This document shows, one piece after another, positions 9,055 to 16,481 of a DNA stretch of 64,000 nt. The stretch lies in assembly GCF_015351395.1 (NCBI RefSeq), contig NZ_JADKPV010000003.1:124001-188000 (forward strand). Direction: 5' to 3'. Under the pieces are notes generated by a model. The model saw only the letters and a list, made by a program, of their open reading frames with translations, searched no databases and was not told the origin of the DNA. Every line of letters starts with the position of its first letter. The first letter of the stretch is position 1. This DNA is from Savagea serpentis (GTDB lineage: Bacteria > Bacillota > Bacilli > Bacillales_A > Planococcaceae). Made by a program: the position numbers and the translations under genes.

Positions 9055-9975
9055 ATGACGAAGCAAAAAGTAGGTCTTCTCGTCATGGCGTACGGAACTC
9101 CGTACAAAGAAGAAGACATTGAACCGTATTACACACATATTCGACGTGGCCGCCCACCAGCGCCTGAACAGCTCGAAGATTTAAAAAACCGCTACGAAGC
9201 AATCGGTGGTATTTCACCACTTGCGACGATTACAGATGATCAAGCGCGCGCACTCGGCGAACGACTAAACGCCGTACAAGACGAAAAAGAATACGTCGTC
9301 TATGTCGGATTGAAACATATTACACCATTTATCGAAGATGCGATTGAACAAATGTCAAAAGACGGCATCAAACAAATCGAATCGATCGTACTTGCGCCAC
9401 ACTTCTCGACGTTCTCCGTAAAATCTTACAACGGACGCGCAAAAGAAGAAGCGGAAAAATACGGCATGACGATCAAATCAGTCGAAAGCTGGTACGATGA
9501 GCCGAAATTTATCGACTTTTGGGCAAATGAATTAAAAGAAGTGTATGCGAACTTAGAAAACGAAGAACGTGACGCAACATGTCTCATCGTTTCTGCACAT
9601 TCACTTCCAGAAAAAATTATCGCAATGGGTGACCCGTACCCAGAACAATTAAAAGAAACAGCAAAACTTATCGCAGATGCTGCGGGTATTAAAACGTACG
9701 AGATCGGTTGGCAAAGTGAAGGGAATACACCTGATCCTTGGCTCGGCCCGGATGTGCAAGACTTAACAGAAGCATTGCACGAAAAGCACGGCTATCAAGC
9801 ATTCGTCTATGCGCCAGTCGGCTTCGTATCAGACCACTTAGAGGTTCTTTATGACAACGACTACGAATGTAAAGTCGTCTGTGATCGAGTCGGTGCGAAC
9901 TACTACCGTCCAAATATGCCAAACACTGATCCACTGTTCATCGATGCGATGGCTGATGCTGTTTTGAAACTATAA
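9055..9975 (+). CDS. hemH: coproporphyrin III ferrochelatase
   Basis: A 306-aa class I ferrochelatase (also named CpfC) that inserts iron into coproporphyrin III. The catalytic His in [10 protein letters not shown] (about residue 182) and the Glu in [12 protein letters not shown] (about 263) are present, and no Fe-S cysteine tail is seen, as in B. subtilis HemH. AAGGAGAGG precedes the ATG. It lies between hemE and hemY in one operon. Confidence 0.96.
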   Translation: MTKQKVGLLVMAYGTPYKEEDIEPYYTHIRRGRPPAPEQLEDLKNRYEAIGGISPLATITDDQARALGERLNAVQDEKEYVVYVGLKHITPFIEDAIEQMSKDGIKQIESIVLAPHFSTFSVKSYNGRAKEEAEKYGMTIKSVESWYDEPKFIDFWANELKEVYANLENEERDATCLIVSAHSLPEKIIAMGDPYPEQLKETAKLIADAAGIKTYEIGWQSEGNTPDPWLGPDVQDLTEALHEKHGYQAFVYAPVGFVSDHLEVLYDNDYECKVVCDRVGANYYRPNMPNTDPLFIDAMADAVLKL

Positions 9976-9993
9976 AGAAAGAGCGTGATCCGA

Positions 9994-11406
9994 TTGACTG
10001 AAACGAAACGAGTCGTCATTGTCGGTGGAGGAATTACCGGTTTAGCGACTGCTTTTTACTTGCAAGAAGCGAAACGCGAACATGACCTTCCACTCGAAAT
10101 TACAGTCGTCGAAGCGAGTGATAAGCTCGGCGGTAAAATCGAAACGGTACGCCGTGACGGTTTTGTCATCGAACGTGGACCGGACTCTTTTTTAATCCGC
10201 AAACAATCAGTCGAACGTTTAGCACGAGCTTTACACATTGACGATCAACTTGTGCGCAATGCGACAGGTCAAGCATTCGTCTTACTTCATGATCGCCTTC
10301 ACCCGATTCCAGGTGGTTCGGTCATGGGCATTCCGACAGAATTGTCCCCTTTCATTACGACTGAACTCTTTTCATGGCTCGGTAAATTACGCGCAGCGGG
10401 CGATTTCATCATGCCTCGTTCTAGCGTGAAAGGTGATCAAGCCGTCGGACCATTTTTCCGCAGACGTTTCGGTAAGGAAGTCGTCGAAAATTTAATCGAA
10501 CCCTTACTTTCTGGCGTCTATTCGGGAGATATTAACTATATGAGTTTGCAAGCGACGTTTCCGCAGTTCGTTCAAGCGGAAAAGAAGCATCGCAGTCTCA
10601 TTCTCGGCATGCGTAAATCAAAATCGAAACAATTGCCACAAAAAGATAGTCATAGCTCGAAAAAAGAAGGAGCCTTCCATACGTTTCGCAATGGCTTGAG
10701 CACACTCGTTGAAGCATTGGAAGCACACTTAACAGACGTCACCTTCCTCATGAACACGAGCGTTCATGACATTGAACGTCATGAGAGACAAGCAACACTC
10801 CTATTGAATAACGGTCAAACGCTTCAAGCAGATGATGTTGTATTAACGACAAGTCACCGCATTGCAGGCGATATTATGAATCGTCACGATATCCTACAAG
10901 AAATCGCAACGATTCCGACGACTTCGACGGTCGCTGTATCTCTCGCCTACGATGCAGATCAAGTCGTTCAAGAACAAAATGGAACAGGCTTCCTCGTATC
11001 AAAGAAAAACAATTACGATATTACCGCGTGTACGTGGACGAGCCGTAAATGGCCGACGACGACACCTGATGGCAAAGTATTGCTTCGCGCCTTTATCGGA
11101 CGTGTCGGTGAAGAACATTTCGTTGAGTATAGTGATGAACAACTCGTCGATATTGCGAAACGCGATTTAGGGAAGATCTTTACCATTAAAGGCGAGCCCG
11201 ATTTCCACATCGTCACTCGTTTCAAAAAAGATCGACCGCAATACCGCGTCGGTCATAAAGAACGCGTCGCACACGCACGAGCACAACTGCAGGAACATTT
11301 CCCGATGGTCCAATTAGCAGGTGCTTCTTACGATGGTGTTGGCTTACCTGATTGTATCGATCAAGGTGAAGCCGCTGCGACACGTATTATCCAAAGCTTT
11401 TCATAA
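9994..11406 (+). CDS. hemY: coproporphyrinogen III oxidase (HemY/CgoX)
   Basis: A 470-aa FAD-dependent oxidase that turns coproporphyrinogen III into coproporphyrin III with oxygen. The dinucleotide-binding GGGITG is at residues 11-16; the ERGPDSFL and ENLIEPLLSGVYSGD motifs and a C-terminal GASYDGVGLPDCIDQG motif match B. subtilis HemY closely. TTG 9994 is chosen because the protein then starts MTETKRVV, aligned with HemY; a GTG at 9985 is also in frame but crowds the weak AAAGAG site. Last gene of the operon. Confidence 0.94.
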   Translation: MTETKRVVIVGGGITGLATAFYLQEAKREHDLPLEITVVEASDKLGGKIETVRRDGFVIERGPDSFLIRKQSVERLARALHIDDQLVRNATGQAFVLLHDRLHPIPGGSVMGIPTELSPFITTELFSWLGKLRAAGDFIMPRSSVKGDQAVGPFFRRRFGKEVVENLIEPLLSGVYSGDINYMSLQATFPQFVQAEKKHRSLILGMRKSKSKQLPQKDSHSSKKEGAFHTFRNGLSTLVEALEAHLTDVTFLMNTSVHDIERHERQATLLLNNGQTLQADDVVLTTSHRIAGDIMNRHDILQEIATIPTTSTVAVSLAYDADQVVQEQNGTGFLVSKKNNYDITACTWTSRKWPTTTPDGKVLLRAFIGRVGEEHFVEYSDEQLVDIAKRDLGKIFTIKGEPDFHIVTRFKKDRPQYRVGHKERVAHARAQLQEHFPMVQLAGASYDGVGLPDCIDQGEAAATRIIQSFS

Positions 11407-11408
11407 AG

Positions 11409-11456
11409 AATGGGCTGGTTCAATAGAGCATCCTCTATTGCATACCAGTCCATTTT
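11409..11456 (+). terminator. terminator of hemEHY
   Basis: AATGGGCTGG...CAATAGAG pairs with CTCTATTG...CCAGTCCATT around CATC, ending in TTTTAATA, directly after the hemY stop. Confidence 0.8.
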
Positions 11457-11514
11457 AATATGTTCTTCGTTTATTATGTTCTATTGTAAAAACTGAAGAT
11501 GAATAGAAGATGAA

Positions 11515-11690
11515 CTTTTGCACGCAAAAAAGCTATCTCCGCTCCCCAGCAAAGATAGCTTTCAAATCCCCCTTTGTTTGTGTAACCGAACGAAACGACT
11601 CCCCAATCGTTTCGTTCATCCCCATTCCTATGTAAAACGTTTCAATTGTATTAAGCGCGAAGGATCCCCATCTCTTCCGCTCCTTGTCAT
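11515..11690. ncRNA. structured region with CCCC-loop hairpins, candidate small RNA (strand uncertain)
   Basis: Between the hemY terminator and the yhfH array there is no convincing gene but a striking set of hairpins. SL1 (stem 11529-11538 with 11553-11562, 10 bp perfect) has CTCCCC in its loop. SL2 (11588-11598 with 11607-11617, 11 bp perfect) has loop CTCCCCAA. SL3 (11655-11662 with 11674-11680, one bulge) has ATCCCCAT in its loop. CCCCC also sits in a small CAAA/TTTG hairpin at 11563-11576 and CCCC in the linker at 11620. Read on plus, this resembles C-rich-loop RNAs such as RsaE/RoxS that pair with ribosome sites. Read on minus, each loop shows GGGGA and SL1 is followed by T6 (minus-strand terminator at about 11524-11562). 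See findings. Confidence 0.5.
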
Positions 11691-11754
11691 ATACTGTTTA
11701 CTAACGTAGTCTCATGTTTGTTTTTTACAGAAAGGTGTGTGAATGTTATGAGTT

Positions 11755-11883
11755 TTATAAGTTATTACATGTGCTACATTGGTTCGAGTAGCATTCATGC
11801 ATTTCTTCAATCTCGGTACCACAAGTAGCGCACTGTTTCGGTGGTAAGTTTTTGAAAAATTGAACGATATTTTCTGTCATCAT
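11755..11883 (-). CDS. YhfH family small zinc-ribbon-like protein, copy 1
   Basis: A 42-aa protein starting MMTENIVQFFKNLPPKQ, with four cysteines arranged as CATC (residues 18-21), CYSNQC (31-36) and CSTC, which looks like a small zinc-binding knuckle. GGAGG is eight bases before the first ATG. The pattern and the position next to lplJ match YhfH of B. subtilis; the function of that family is unknown to me. It is the last copy of a five-member minus-strand array and about 75% like the others by eye. Confidence 0.8.
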   Translation of the reverse strand: MMTENIVQFFKNLPPKQCATCGTEIEEMHECYSNQCSTCNNL

Positions 11884-11981
11884 ATGAAACACCTCCTTAT
11901 AATGTGTTATATTCTGTTTCTTTCAAATGATGAATGTATTAGTACAGATAGTTCAAAAAAATATTATAAGTTATTGCACGT

Positions 11982-12095
11982 TTAGCATTGGTTTGAGTAA
12001 CACTCATGCATTTCTTCAATCTCCGTGCCACATGTCGCGCATTGTTTCGCTGGTAAGTTTTTAAAAAATTGTACGATGCTTTCTGTTTTCATCAT
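11982..12095 (-). pseudogene. YhfH family copy 2, truncated by a nonsense codon
   Basis: Copy 2 reads like copies 3 and 4 for 36 codons, then has TAA (11982-11984) where they have GAA (Glu37). A single G-to-T change explains it. The remaining in-frame bases to 11964 still encode TCNNL and the ancestral stop, so the loss is recent. The product would be 36-37 aa and lack the last cysteine of the CxxC pair, so metal binding is probably lost. Ribosome site AAAGGGAG and its own promoter are intact. Confidence 0.8.
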
Positions 12096-12111
12096 GAACA
12101 GCTCCCTTTGT

Positions 12112-12140
12112 GTTATAGTCTGTTTTATGTTTATTTTGAA
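12112..12140 (-). promoter_or_regulatory. promoter of yhfH copy 2
   Basis: On the minus strand TTCAAA, 17 bp, TATAAC, 17 bases before the start codon. The same element recurs before copies 3 and 4. Confidence 0.55.
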
Positions 12141-12169
12141 TGTATTAGTACAGTTGGTTCAAAAAAATA

Positions 12170-12298
12170 TTATAAGTTATTGCACGTTTCGCATTGGTTT
12201 GAGTAACACTCATGCATTTCTTCGATCTCCGTGCCACATGTTGCACATTGTTTCGCTGGTAAGTTTTTAAAAAATTGTACGATGCTTTCTGTTTTCAT
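12170..12298 (-). CDS. YhfH family small zinc-ribbon-like protein, copy 3
   Basis: A 42-aa protein beginning MKTESIVQFFKNLPAKQ with cysteines at 18, 21, 31, 36 and 39 (CATC, CYSNQC, CETC). AAAGGGAGC lies ten bases before the ATG. The gene and its promoter region are almost identical to copy 4, 205 bp away, which points to a recent tandem duplication. Function unknown; the cysteine pattern suggests zinc. Confidence 0.8.
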   Translation of the reverse strand: MKTESIVQFFKNLPAKQCATCGTEIEEMHECYSNQCETCNNL

Positions 12299-12317
12299 TA
12301 TGGACAGCTCCCTTTGT

Positions 12318-12346
12318 GTTATAGTCTGTTTTATGTTTATTTTGAA
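12318..12346 (-). promoter_or_regulatory. promoter of yhfH copy 3
   Basis: TTCAAA, 17 bp, TATAAC on the minus strand, identical to the element before copy 2. Confidence 0.55.
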
Positions 12347-12374
12347 TGTATTAGTACAGTTGGTTCAAAAAATA

Positions 12375-12503
12375 TTATAAGTTATTGCACGTTTCGCATT
12401 GGTTTGAGTAACACTCATGCATTTCTTCGATCTCCGTGCCACATGTTGCACATTGTTTCGCTGGTAAGTTTTTAAAAAATTGTACGATGCTTTCTGTTTT
12501 CAT
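12375..12503 (-). CDS. YhfH family small zinc-ribbon-like protein, copy 4
   Basis: A 42-aa product that appears identical to copy 3 at protein level; the two units differ by a one-base change in an A run and a few upstream bases. Same AAAGGGAGC ribosome site. Five cysteines as CATC, CYSNQC and CETC. Part of the tandem array beside lplJ; function unknown. Confidence 0.8.
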   Translation of the reverse strand: MKTESIVQFFKNLPAKQCATCGTEIEEMHECYSNQCETCNNL

Positions 12504-12522
12504 TATGGACAGCTCCCTTTGT

Positions 12523-12551
12523 GTTATAGTCTGTTTTATGTTTCTGTTGAA
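12523..12551 (-). promoter_or_regulatory. promoter of yhfH copy 4
   Basis: TTCAAC, 17 bp, TATAAC on the minus strand; differs from the other two at the -35 end. Confidence 0.55.
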
Positions 12552-12555
12552 TGTA

Positions 12556-12708
12556 TTAGTACAGGTGATGTAAAAAAATAAAACCTATCGTGCTGCATGC
12601 TTCGCATTCTTCTGCGTAACTATTATGCAACTCTTCAATTTCGGTTCCACATGTTGCACATGTCTTCGGGCTTGAGTCATTGAAAATCTGAACGATTCGT
12701 TGAGTCAT
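12556..12708 (-). CDS. YhfH family small zinc-ribbon-like protein, copy 5 (divergent)
   Basis: A 50-aa protein starting MTQRIVQIFNDSSPKT, with the same CATCGTEIEE core but only four cysteines (17, 20, 35, 38): the CYSNQC motif is replaced by SYAEEC. It also has a hydrophobic tail ending FIFLHHLY where the others stop. It is the most diverged and first-transcribed copy, nearest lplJ. GGGAG lies nine bases before the ATG. It may be the founder of the array; that is inference. Confidence 0.7.
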   Translation of the reverse strand: MTQRIVQIFNDSSPKTCATCGTEIEELHNSYAEECEACSTIGFIFLHHLY

Positions 12709-12918
12709 CCATTTTCACTCCCATTCGAAATGATGTACAATATTATTGTATGCTGTTCGCTCGTGTGAACTAATGTTCATAATCGTCAGACAATTGAAAG
12801 CGAAATCATTTGTGATTTATTTAACTTCTTGTTTCACATTGTAATATAACAGCATTTCATCTGTCAACCATTTTTATAAATTTTTTTAAAAATCTGAAAA
12901 TAGAAAGAGGAGATTTAC

Positions 12919-13911
12919 GTGTATTTCGTTGATAATAAAGGGATTACAGACCCTAGAATAAATTTAGCTATCGAGGAATATGTTTTGAAAAATATGGATA
13001 TCGACGTTGATTCCTTCTTGCTGTTCTACATCAACGAACCGTCGATCATCATCGGGAAAAACCAAAATACGGTGGAAGAAGTAAACACTGAGTATGTCGA
13101 CGCAAACGGTATTCATGTTGTCCGTCGCCTATCAGGTGGTGGTGCTGTGTACCACGACCTCGGCAACTTAAACTTTAGCTTCTTAACGAAAGATGATGGC
13201 GATTCATTCCGCAACTTTGCGAAATTTACACAACCTGTTATTGAAGCGCTCGCGAAAATGGGCGTGAAAGCAGAATTAAAAGGACGCAATGACATTTTAG
13301 TCGACGGCAAGAAAATTTCAGGCAACGCCCAATTCGCTACGAAAGGCCGTATGTTCAGCCACGGTACCCTCATGTTCGATACAGAGATTGAACGTGTCGT
13401 GCAAGCGCTCCGCGTGAAAAAGGATAAAATTGAATCGAAAGGCATTAAATCGATTCGCAGCCGTGTGACGAATATTAAAGACTATATGGAAAAAGATATG
13501 ACGATCGAACAGTTCCGCATGGAAATTTTGAAATCGATTTTCGGTGGCGAAGAGCATATTCAATATGCACCACTTACTGAACAAGATTGGGAAAACATTC
13601 ATCAATTATCGAAAGAACGTTACCAAACGTGGGAATGGAATTACGGTCGTTCACCGAAATTCAACATGCAACACTCTCACCGCTTCCCTGTCGGCGGCAT
13701 CGATGTCCGTCTTCAAGTGAATAAAGGAACGATTGAAGACATTCACATTTACGGAGACTTCTTTGGACTCGGCGAAGTAGCTGATTTAGAAAAAGCATTA
13801 ATCGGTACGACGTACAGTCGCGAAGCTATTTTAGCCGCGATTGAACCCCTCTCAGTCGAAAAACTGCTCGGCGGAATTACAAAAGAGGAGTTCGTCAACC
13901 TCATTTACTAA
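12919..13911 (+). CDS. lplJ: lipoate-protein ligase
   Basis: A 330-aa ligase that activates free lipoate with ATP and attaches it to E2/H proteins of the lipoyl-dependent complexes. The LplA-type catalytic domain has RRLSGGGAVYHDLGNLNFSF near residues 71-90 and the GNAQF motif near 134; a C-terminal accessory domain (about 250-330) follows. The start is GTG, seven bases from AGAGGAG. Next to the yhfH array as in B. subtilis. Monocistronic with its own terminator. Confidence 0.94.
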   Translation: MYFVDNKGITDPRINLAIEEYVLKNMDIDVDSFLLFYINEPSIIIGKNQNTVEEVNTEYVDANGIHVVRRLSGGGAVYHDLGNLNFSFLTKDDGDSFRNFAKFTQPVIEALAKMGVKAELKGRNDILVDGKKISGNAQFATKGRMFSHGTLMFDTEIERVVQALRVKKDKIESKGIKSIRSRVTNIKDYMEKDMTIEQFRMEILKSIFGGEEHIQYAPLTEQDWENIHQLSKERYQTWEWNYGRSPKFNMQHSHRFPVGGIDVRLQVNKGTIEDIHIYGDFFGLGEVADLEKALIGTTYSREAILAAIEPLSVEKLLGGITKEEFVNLIY

Positions 13912-13914
13912 TTT

Positions 13915-13954
13915 AAAAAGTGCGCGCTGTCAGCTAGACGGCTCGCACTTTTTC
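13915..13954 (+). terminator. terminator of lplJ
   Basis: AAAAAGTGCG and CGCACTTTTT pair around an imperfect inner stem, four bases after the lplJ stop. Confidence 0.85.
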
Positions 13955-14008
13955 TTTGAAAGGCGTATGATGTAAGAGTAGTTTGAATATTTAGGAGGAT
14001 GATTTTTT

Positions 14009-15181
14009 ATGCAACAAAAATTTTCACAACTCATTGATCAAATGCAAGACGATATCGTACAAGTGCGCCGTCATTTGCATATGCACCCTGAACTTTCTTT
14101 CCAAGAGACAAAGACCGTCCAATATATTAAAGATTTTTACGACGCATTACAAATTGAGTATCAACATCCAATCGGCCAAAATGGTTTAGTCGCACGTTTG
14201 AAAGGTGCAAAGCCTGGTAAAACGATCGCTTTGCGCGCTGATTTCGATGCGTTACCTTTACAAGATGAAAAAGACGATGCTCCGTATCAATCTACTGTTC
14301 CGAACGTCATGCACGCTTGCGGACACGATGGACATACGTCTACGTTATTACATATCGCAAAAGCGTTACATGCGTTAAAAGATGAACTTGCAGGCGAATT
14401 CGTCTTCATTCATCAACATGCGGAAGAAATGGCTCCAGGTGGCGCGATTGAAATGGTGCGCGCTGGTGTATTAGATGATGTTGACGAAGTGTATGCGACA
14501 CATTTATGGGCAGTGAACGAAACAGGCACGATTGAATGTCGCAAAGGCGCAATTATGGCAGCTGCTGACCACTTCCTCATCCACGTTCAAGGACATGGTG
14601 GACACGGTTCCGCTCCTCACTTATCAAAAGACGCACTCGTCATCGCAAGTACGCTCGTCGTTCAAATGCAACAAGTCGTCTCACGTAGCGTGAACCCGCT
14701 CCAACCAGCTGTCGTCACATTCGGTAAAATCGAATCGGGCGATGCATTCAACATTATCGCAGATAGCGCACACATCGAAGGAACAGTCCGCACATTTGAT
14801 CCGGAGACGCAAAAGCTCGTCAAACAATCGATGGCGCGTATTTGTGAAGCGTTCGGTGACATGTACGAATGTACAATCACACTCGAATATCGAGACGGCT
14901 ACCCTGCTGTCATCAACCATGACGAAGGAGTCGACATCGTCGAACAAGCGACACATGACCTCGGCTTAAATTACGTCGAATGTGAGCCTTATACAGGCGG
15001 TGAAGACTTCGCCTACTTTTTACAAGAAAAGCCTGGTGCAATCTTCTTCACAGGTGCAGCGATCGAAGGACGACCTGAATATCCGCACCATCATCCCAAA
15101 TTTGATATTGACGAACAGTCATTAATCAACGCTGCCAAAATGCTCGGCACCATCGCCATCGAACGCGCAGCTTCGAAGTAG
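14009..15181 (+). CDS. M20 family amidohydrolase (N-acyl-amino acid / hippurate hydrolase type)
   Basis: A 390-aa cytoplasmic metallo-amidohydrolase. Metal ligands are visible in the HACGHDGHTS motif (about residues 98-107), the HQHAEEMAPGGA motif with catalytic Glu, the HGGHGSAPH dimerisation-domain motif, and HHHPKFDID near the C terminus. Length is typical of the M20D group (YhaA, YtnL, hippurate hydrolases). GGAGG stands 12 bases before ATG. It lies 47 bases upstream of comK on the same strand. Exact substrate cannot be told from sequence. Confidence 0.9.
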   Translation: MQQKFSQLIDQMQDDIVQVRRHLHMHPELSFQETKTVQYIKDFYDALQIEYQHPIGQNGLVARLKGAKPGKTIALRADFDALPLQDEKDDAPYQSTVPNVMHACGHDGHTSTLLHIAKALHALKDELAGEFVFIHQHAEEMAPGGAIEMVRAGVLDDVDEVYATHLWAVNETGTIECRKGAIMAAADHFLIHVQGHGGHGSAPHLSKDALVIASTLVVQMQQVVSRSVNPLQPAVVTFGKIESGDAFNIIADSAHIEGTVRTFDPETQKLVKQSMARICEAFGDMYECTITLEYRDGYPAVINHDEGVDIVEQATHDLGLNYVECEPYTGGEDFAYFLQEKPGAIFFTGAAIEGRPEYPHHHPKFDIDEQSLINAAKMLGTIAIERAASK

Positions 15182-15188
15182 AATTTCC

Positions 15189-15222
15189 CCCTCCTTTTTT
15201 GTAAAATAACAAAAAAGGAGGG
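15189..15222 (+). promoter_or_regulatory. perfect hairpin hiding the comK ribosome site
   Basis: CCCTCCTTTTTTGT (15189-15202) is the exact reverse complement of ACAAAAAAGGAGGG (15209-15222), with loop AAAATA. The 3' arm contains the comK Shine-Dalgarno sequence, six bases before the ATG at 15229. No T run follows, so it is not an ordinary terminator. In RNA made from the amidohydrolase gene, comK translation should be blocked unless the helix is opened. Confidence 0.75.
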
Positions 15223-15228
15223 ATATTT

Positions 15229-15729
15229 ATGTATACGATTCATTCTCAAACGATTGCCTTATTACCTGTACCAAACCCTGGACGAGAGCAAGGCGAGTTA
15301 CACACACTTATCTTTGAAATTAATCGATCATTCATTGTTCCTTATCCGCCTACTCAAATTGTCAAACGACATGTCCGAAAATATGCTGGCTCTTATATGG
15401 CACAACAAGAACGTGCAATGAAAATGTTAAAGGAAACAAAAATGGTACCGATCGCATGCCCTACAGCTTCTGGTTTTGAAATCGCTCTCACTCCGACGCA
15501 TGCCGCAACGAATCCTAAAGTGATTTGGTTTGCTCCCATTCACATATTGCGATTCGATCATAGACATCAATGCATCTATACGAGATATGGCACGCATTTT
15601 TTGTTTCCCGTTGCGGAAGAAACATACAATCGCCAATTCGTTAAAGGAATTACATTGCAACGCATGTTATCCAATCGTAAACAGTTTTTATTACATTATA
15701 AATCGTCTAAAAAACAACATACTTCATAA
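15229..15729 (+). CDS. comK: ComK family competence transcription factor (copy 1)
   Basis: A 166-aa protein recognised as ComK by order of motifs: PPTQIVKRHVRKYAGSY in the N half, a PTHAATNPKVIWFAPIHI segment aligned with the B. subtilis SSTRPQCGWISHVHV region, and FPVAEETYNRQFVKG aligned with its LPISYNSFENQVYR. ComK binds AT-boxes and turns on DNA-uptake genes. The protein is about 25 residues shorter than B. subtilis ComK, mostly at the C terminus, which in that species carries the MecA-binding site. Its ribosome site is in the hairpin just upstream. A second ComK-like gene lies at 40.3 kb. Confidence 0.82.
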   Translation: MYTIHSQTIALLPVPNPGREQGELHTLIFEINRSFIVPYPPTQIVKRHVRKYAGSYMAQQERAMKMLKETKMVPIACPTASGFEIALTPTHAATNPKVIWFAPIHILRFDHRHQCIYTRYGTHFLFPVAEETYNRQFVKGITLQRMLSNRKQFLLHYKSSKKQHTS

Positions 15730-15730
15730 C

Positions 15731-15766
15731 AAAAGCGCGCTCCTTCTACAAGGTAGCGCGCTTTTT
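15731..15766. terminator. bidirectional terminator between comK and the lipoprotein gene
   Basis: AAAAGCGCGCT and AGCGCGCTTTTT pair, serving comK on plus and the convergent lipoprotein gene on minus. Confidence 0.88.
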
Positions 15767-15768
15767 CA

Positions 15769-16380
15769 TTATTGATCTCCAATAAAGTGAACCGTGACAA
15801 TTTTCCACTCACCATCTTCTAAATGGAAGACAGTCACTTGTCGTCCTGTACGTTCGATTGGCTTACCGTTCGGGATTTCCTTCACACTGACAGCCATCGT
15901 CGCATACAATTGCACTTCATTTTTCTCTTCATCGTATTTCACGATTGTTTCATCTGACGCTTCGTAGTTCATGTCGAACTGTTCAAATAGCTCCGTCATA
16001 TGTTCGCGCTCCCCTTCGATCGTAAAGCTTTCACTATTTGGAGATAACAGGGCAACATGTTCATCTACTTGCTTATTATTAATTGTCGCTAAATATGTAG
16101 CGAACTGCTTTTTTACCGCTTCTTTTACATCTTCTGGAACATTCTGTGCTTCTTCTACTTCGCCACCTGCTAAGTTGAATCCGATCCCTTCATCTTCATT
16201 CGGAGTTCCTTCAGGCTGTGCAGAACCTCCTTCATTGACACCGTGCTCGATTGTTCCAAACTGATTTGTCTGTTCTCCATCGTTGGCAGAACCGTGTTCT
16301 GATGAATCATCCGAGCTATTATTGCACGCAGCTAATGCAAGAACTGCGAATATGCTTACTAACCATTTCATTTGTTTCAT
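15769..16380 (-). CDS. hypothetical lipoprotein with SnoaL/NTF2-like C-terminal half
   Basis: A 203-aa secreted lipoprotein: signal peptide of about 18 residues ending in the lipobox LAAC, then a Ser/Glu/Asn/Gly-rich linker to about residue 85 and a compact domain. That domain (VKKQFATYLATINNKQVDEHVALLSP, then alternating strands ending GEWKIVTVHFIGDQ) has the look of an NTF2/SnoaL fold. ATG 16380 is seven bases from AGGAG; two upstream ATGs overlap the site. No specific function is known to me. It faces comK and follows degU with a terminator between. Confidence 0.75.
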   Translation of the reverse strand: MKQMKWLVSIFAVLALAACNNSSDDSSEHGSANDGEQTNQFGTIEHGVNEGGSAQPEGTPNEDEGIGFNLAGGEVEEAQNVPEDVKEAVKKQFATYLATINNKQVDEHVALLSPNSESFTIEGEREHMTELFEQFDMNYEASDETIVKYDEEKNEVQLYATMAVSVKEIPNGKPIERTGRQVTVFHLEDGEWKIVTVHFIGDQ

Positions 16381-16442
16381 CATCATTCTCCTTTCTCTTC
16401 TTTTCATTATATAACGCTTGTATGAATGGTTCACGAAAATTA

Positions 16443-16472
16443 AAAAGAAGAGCAACAAAAGTTACTCTTCTA
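16443..16472 (-). terminator. terminator of degSU
   Basis: On minus, AGAAGAGTAAC pairs with GTTGCTCTTCT around TTTT, followed by TTTTAATTTT, ten bases after the degU stop. Confidence 0.85.
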
Positions 16473-16481
16473 CACTTTTAT

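Larger units (their letters stand above)
11941..12551. repeat. tandem repeat of about 205 bp, each unit = promoter + yhfH copy
   Basis: Gene starts at 12095, 12298 and 12503 are spaced about 205 bp apart and the whole unit, including the upstream promoter region, is repeated. Units 3 and 4 are almost identical; unit 2 differs at several sites including the nonsense codon. Copy 1 (start 11883) continues the spacing at 212 bp with more divergence. The large repeat unit with a coding sequence rules out a CRISPR. Confidence 0.85.

Noticed and set aside
11518-11709. 63-codon plus-strand open frame after hemY
   Set aside because: It runs through the hairpins, has no ribosome site and its composition follows the C-rich loops, so a structured RNA explains the region better.
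12025-12475. Two plus-strand open frames of 66-81 codons with similar sequences
   Set aside because: They are antisense readings of the yhfH repeat units and look alike only because the units are repeated; they have no ribosome sites.
11941-12551. CRISPR array
   Set aside because: Repeat unit is about 205 bp with coding sequence and promoter, not short repeats with unique spacers.
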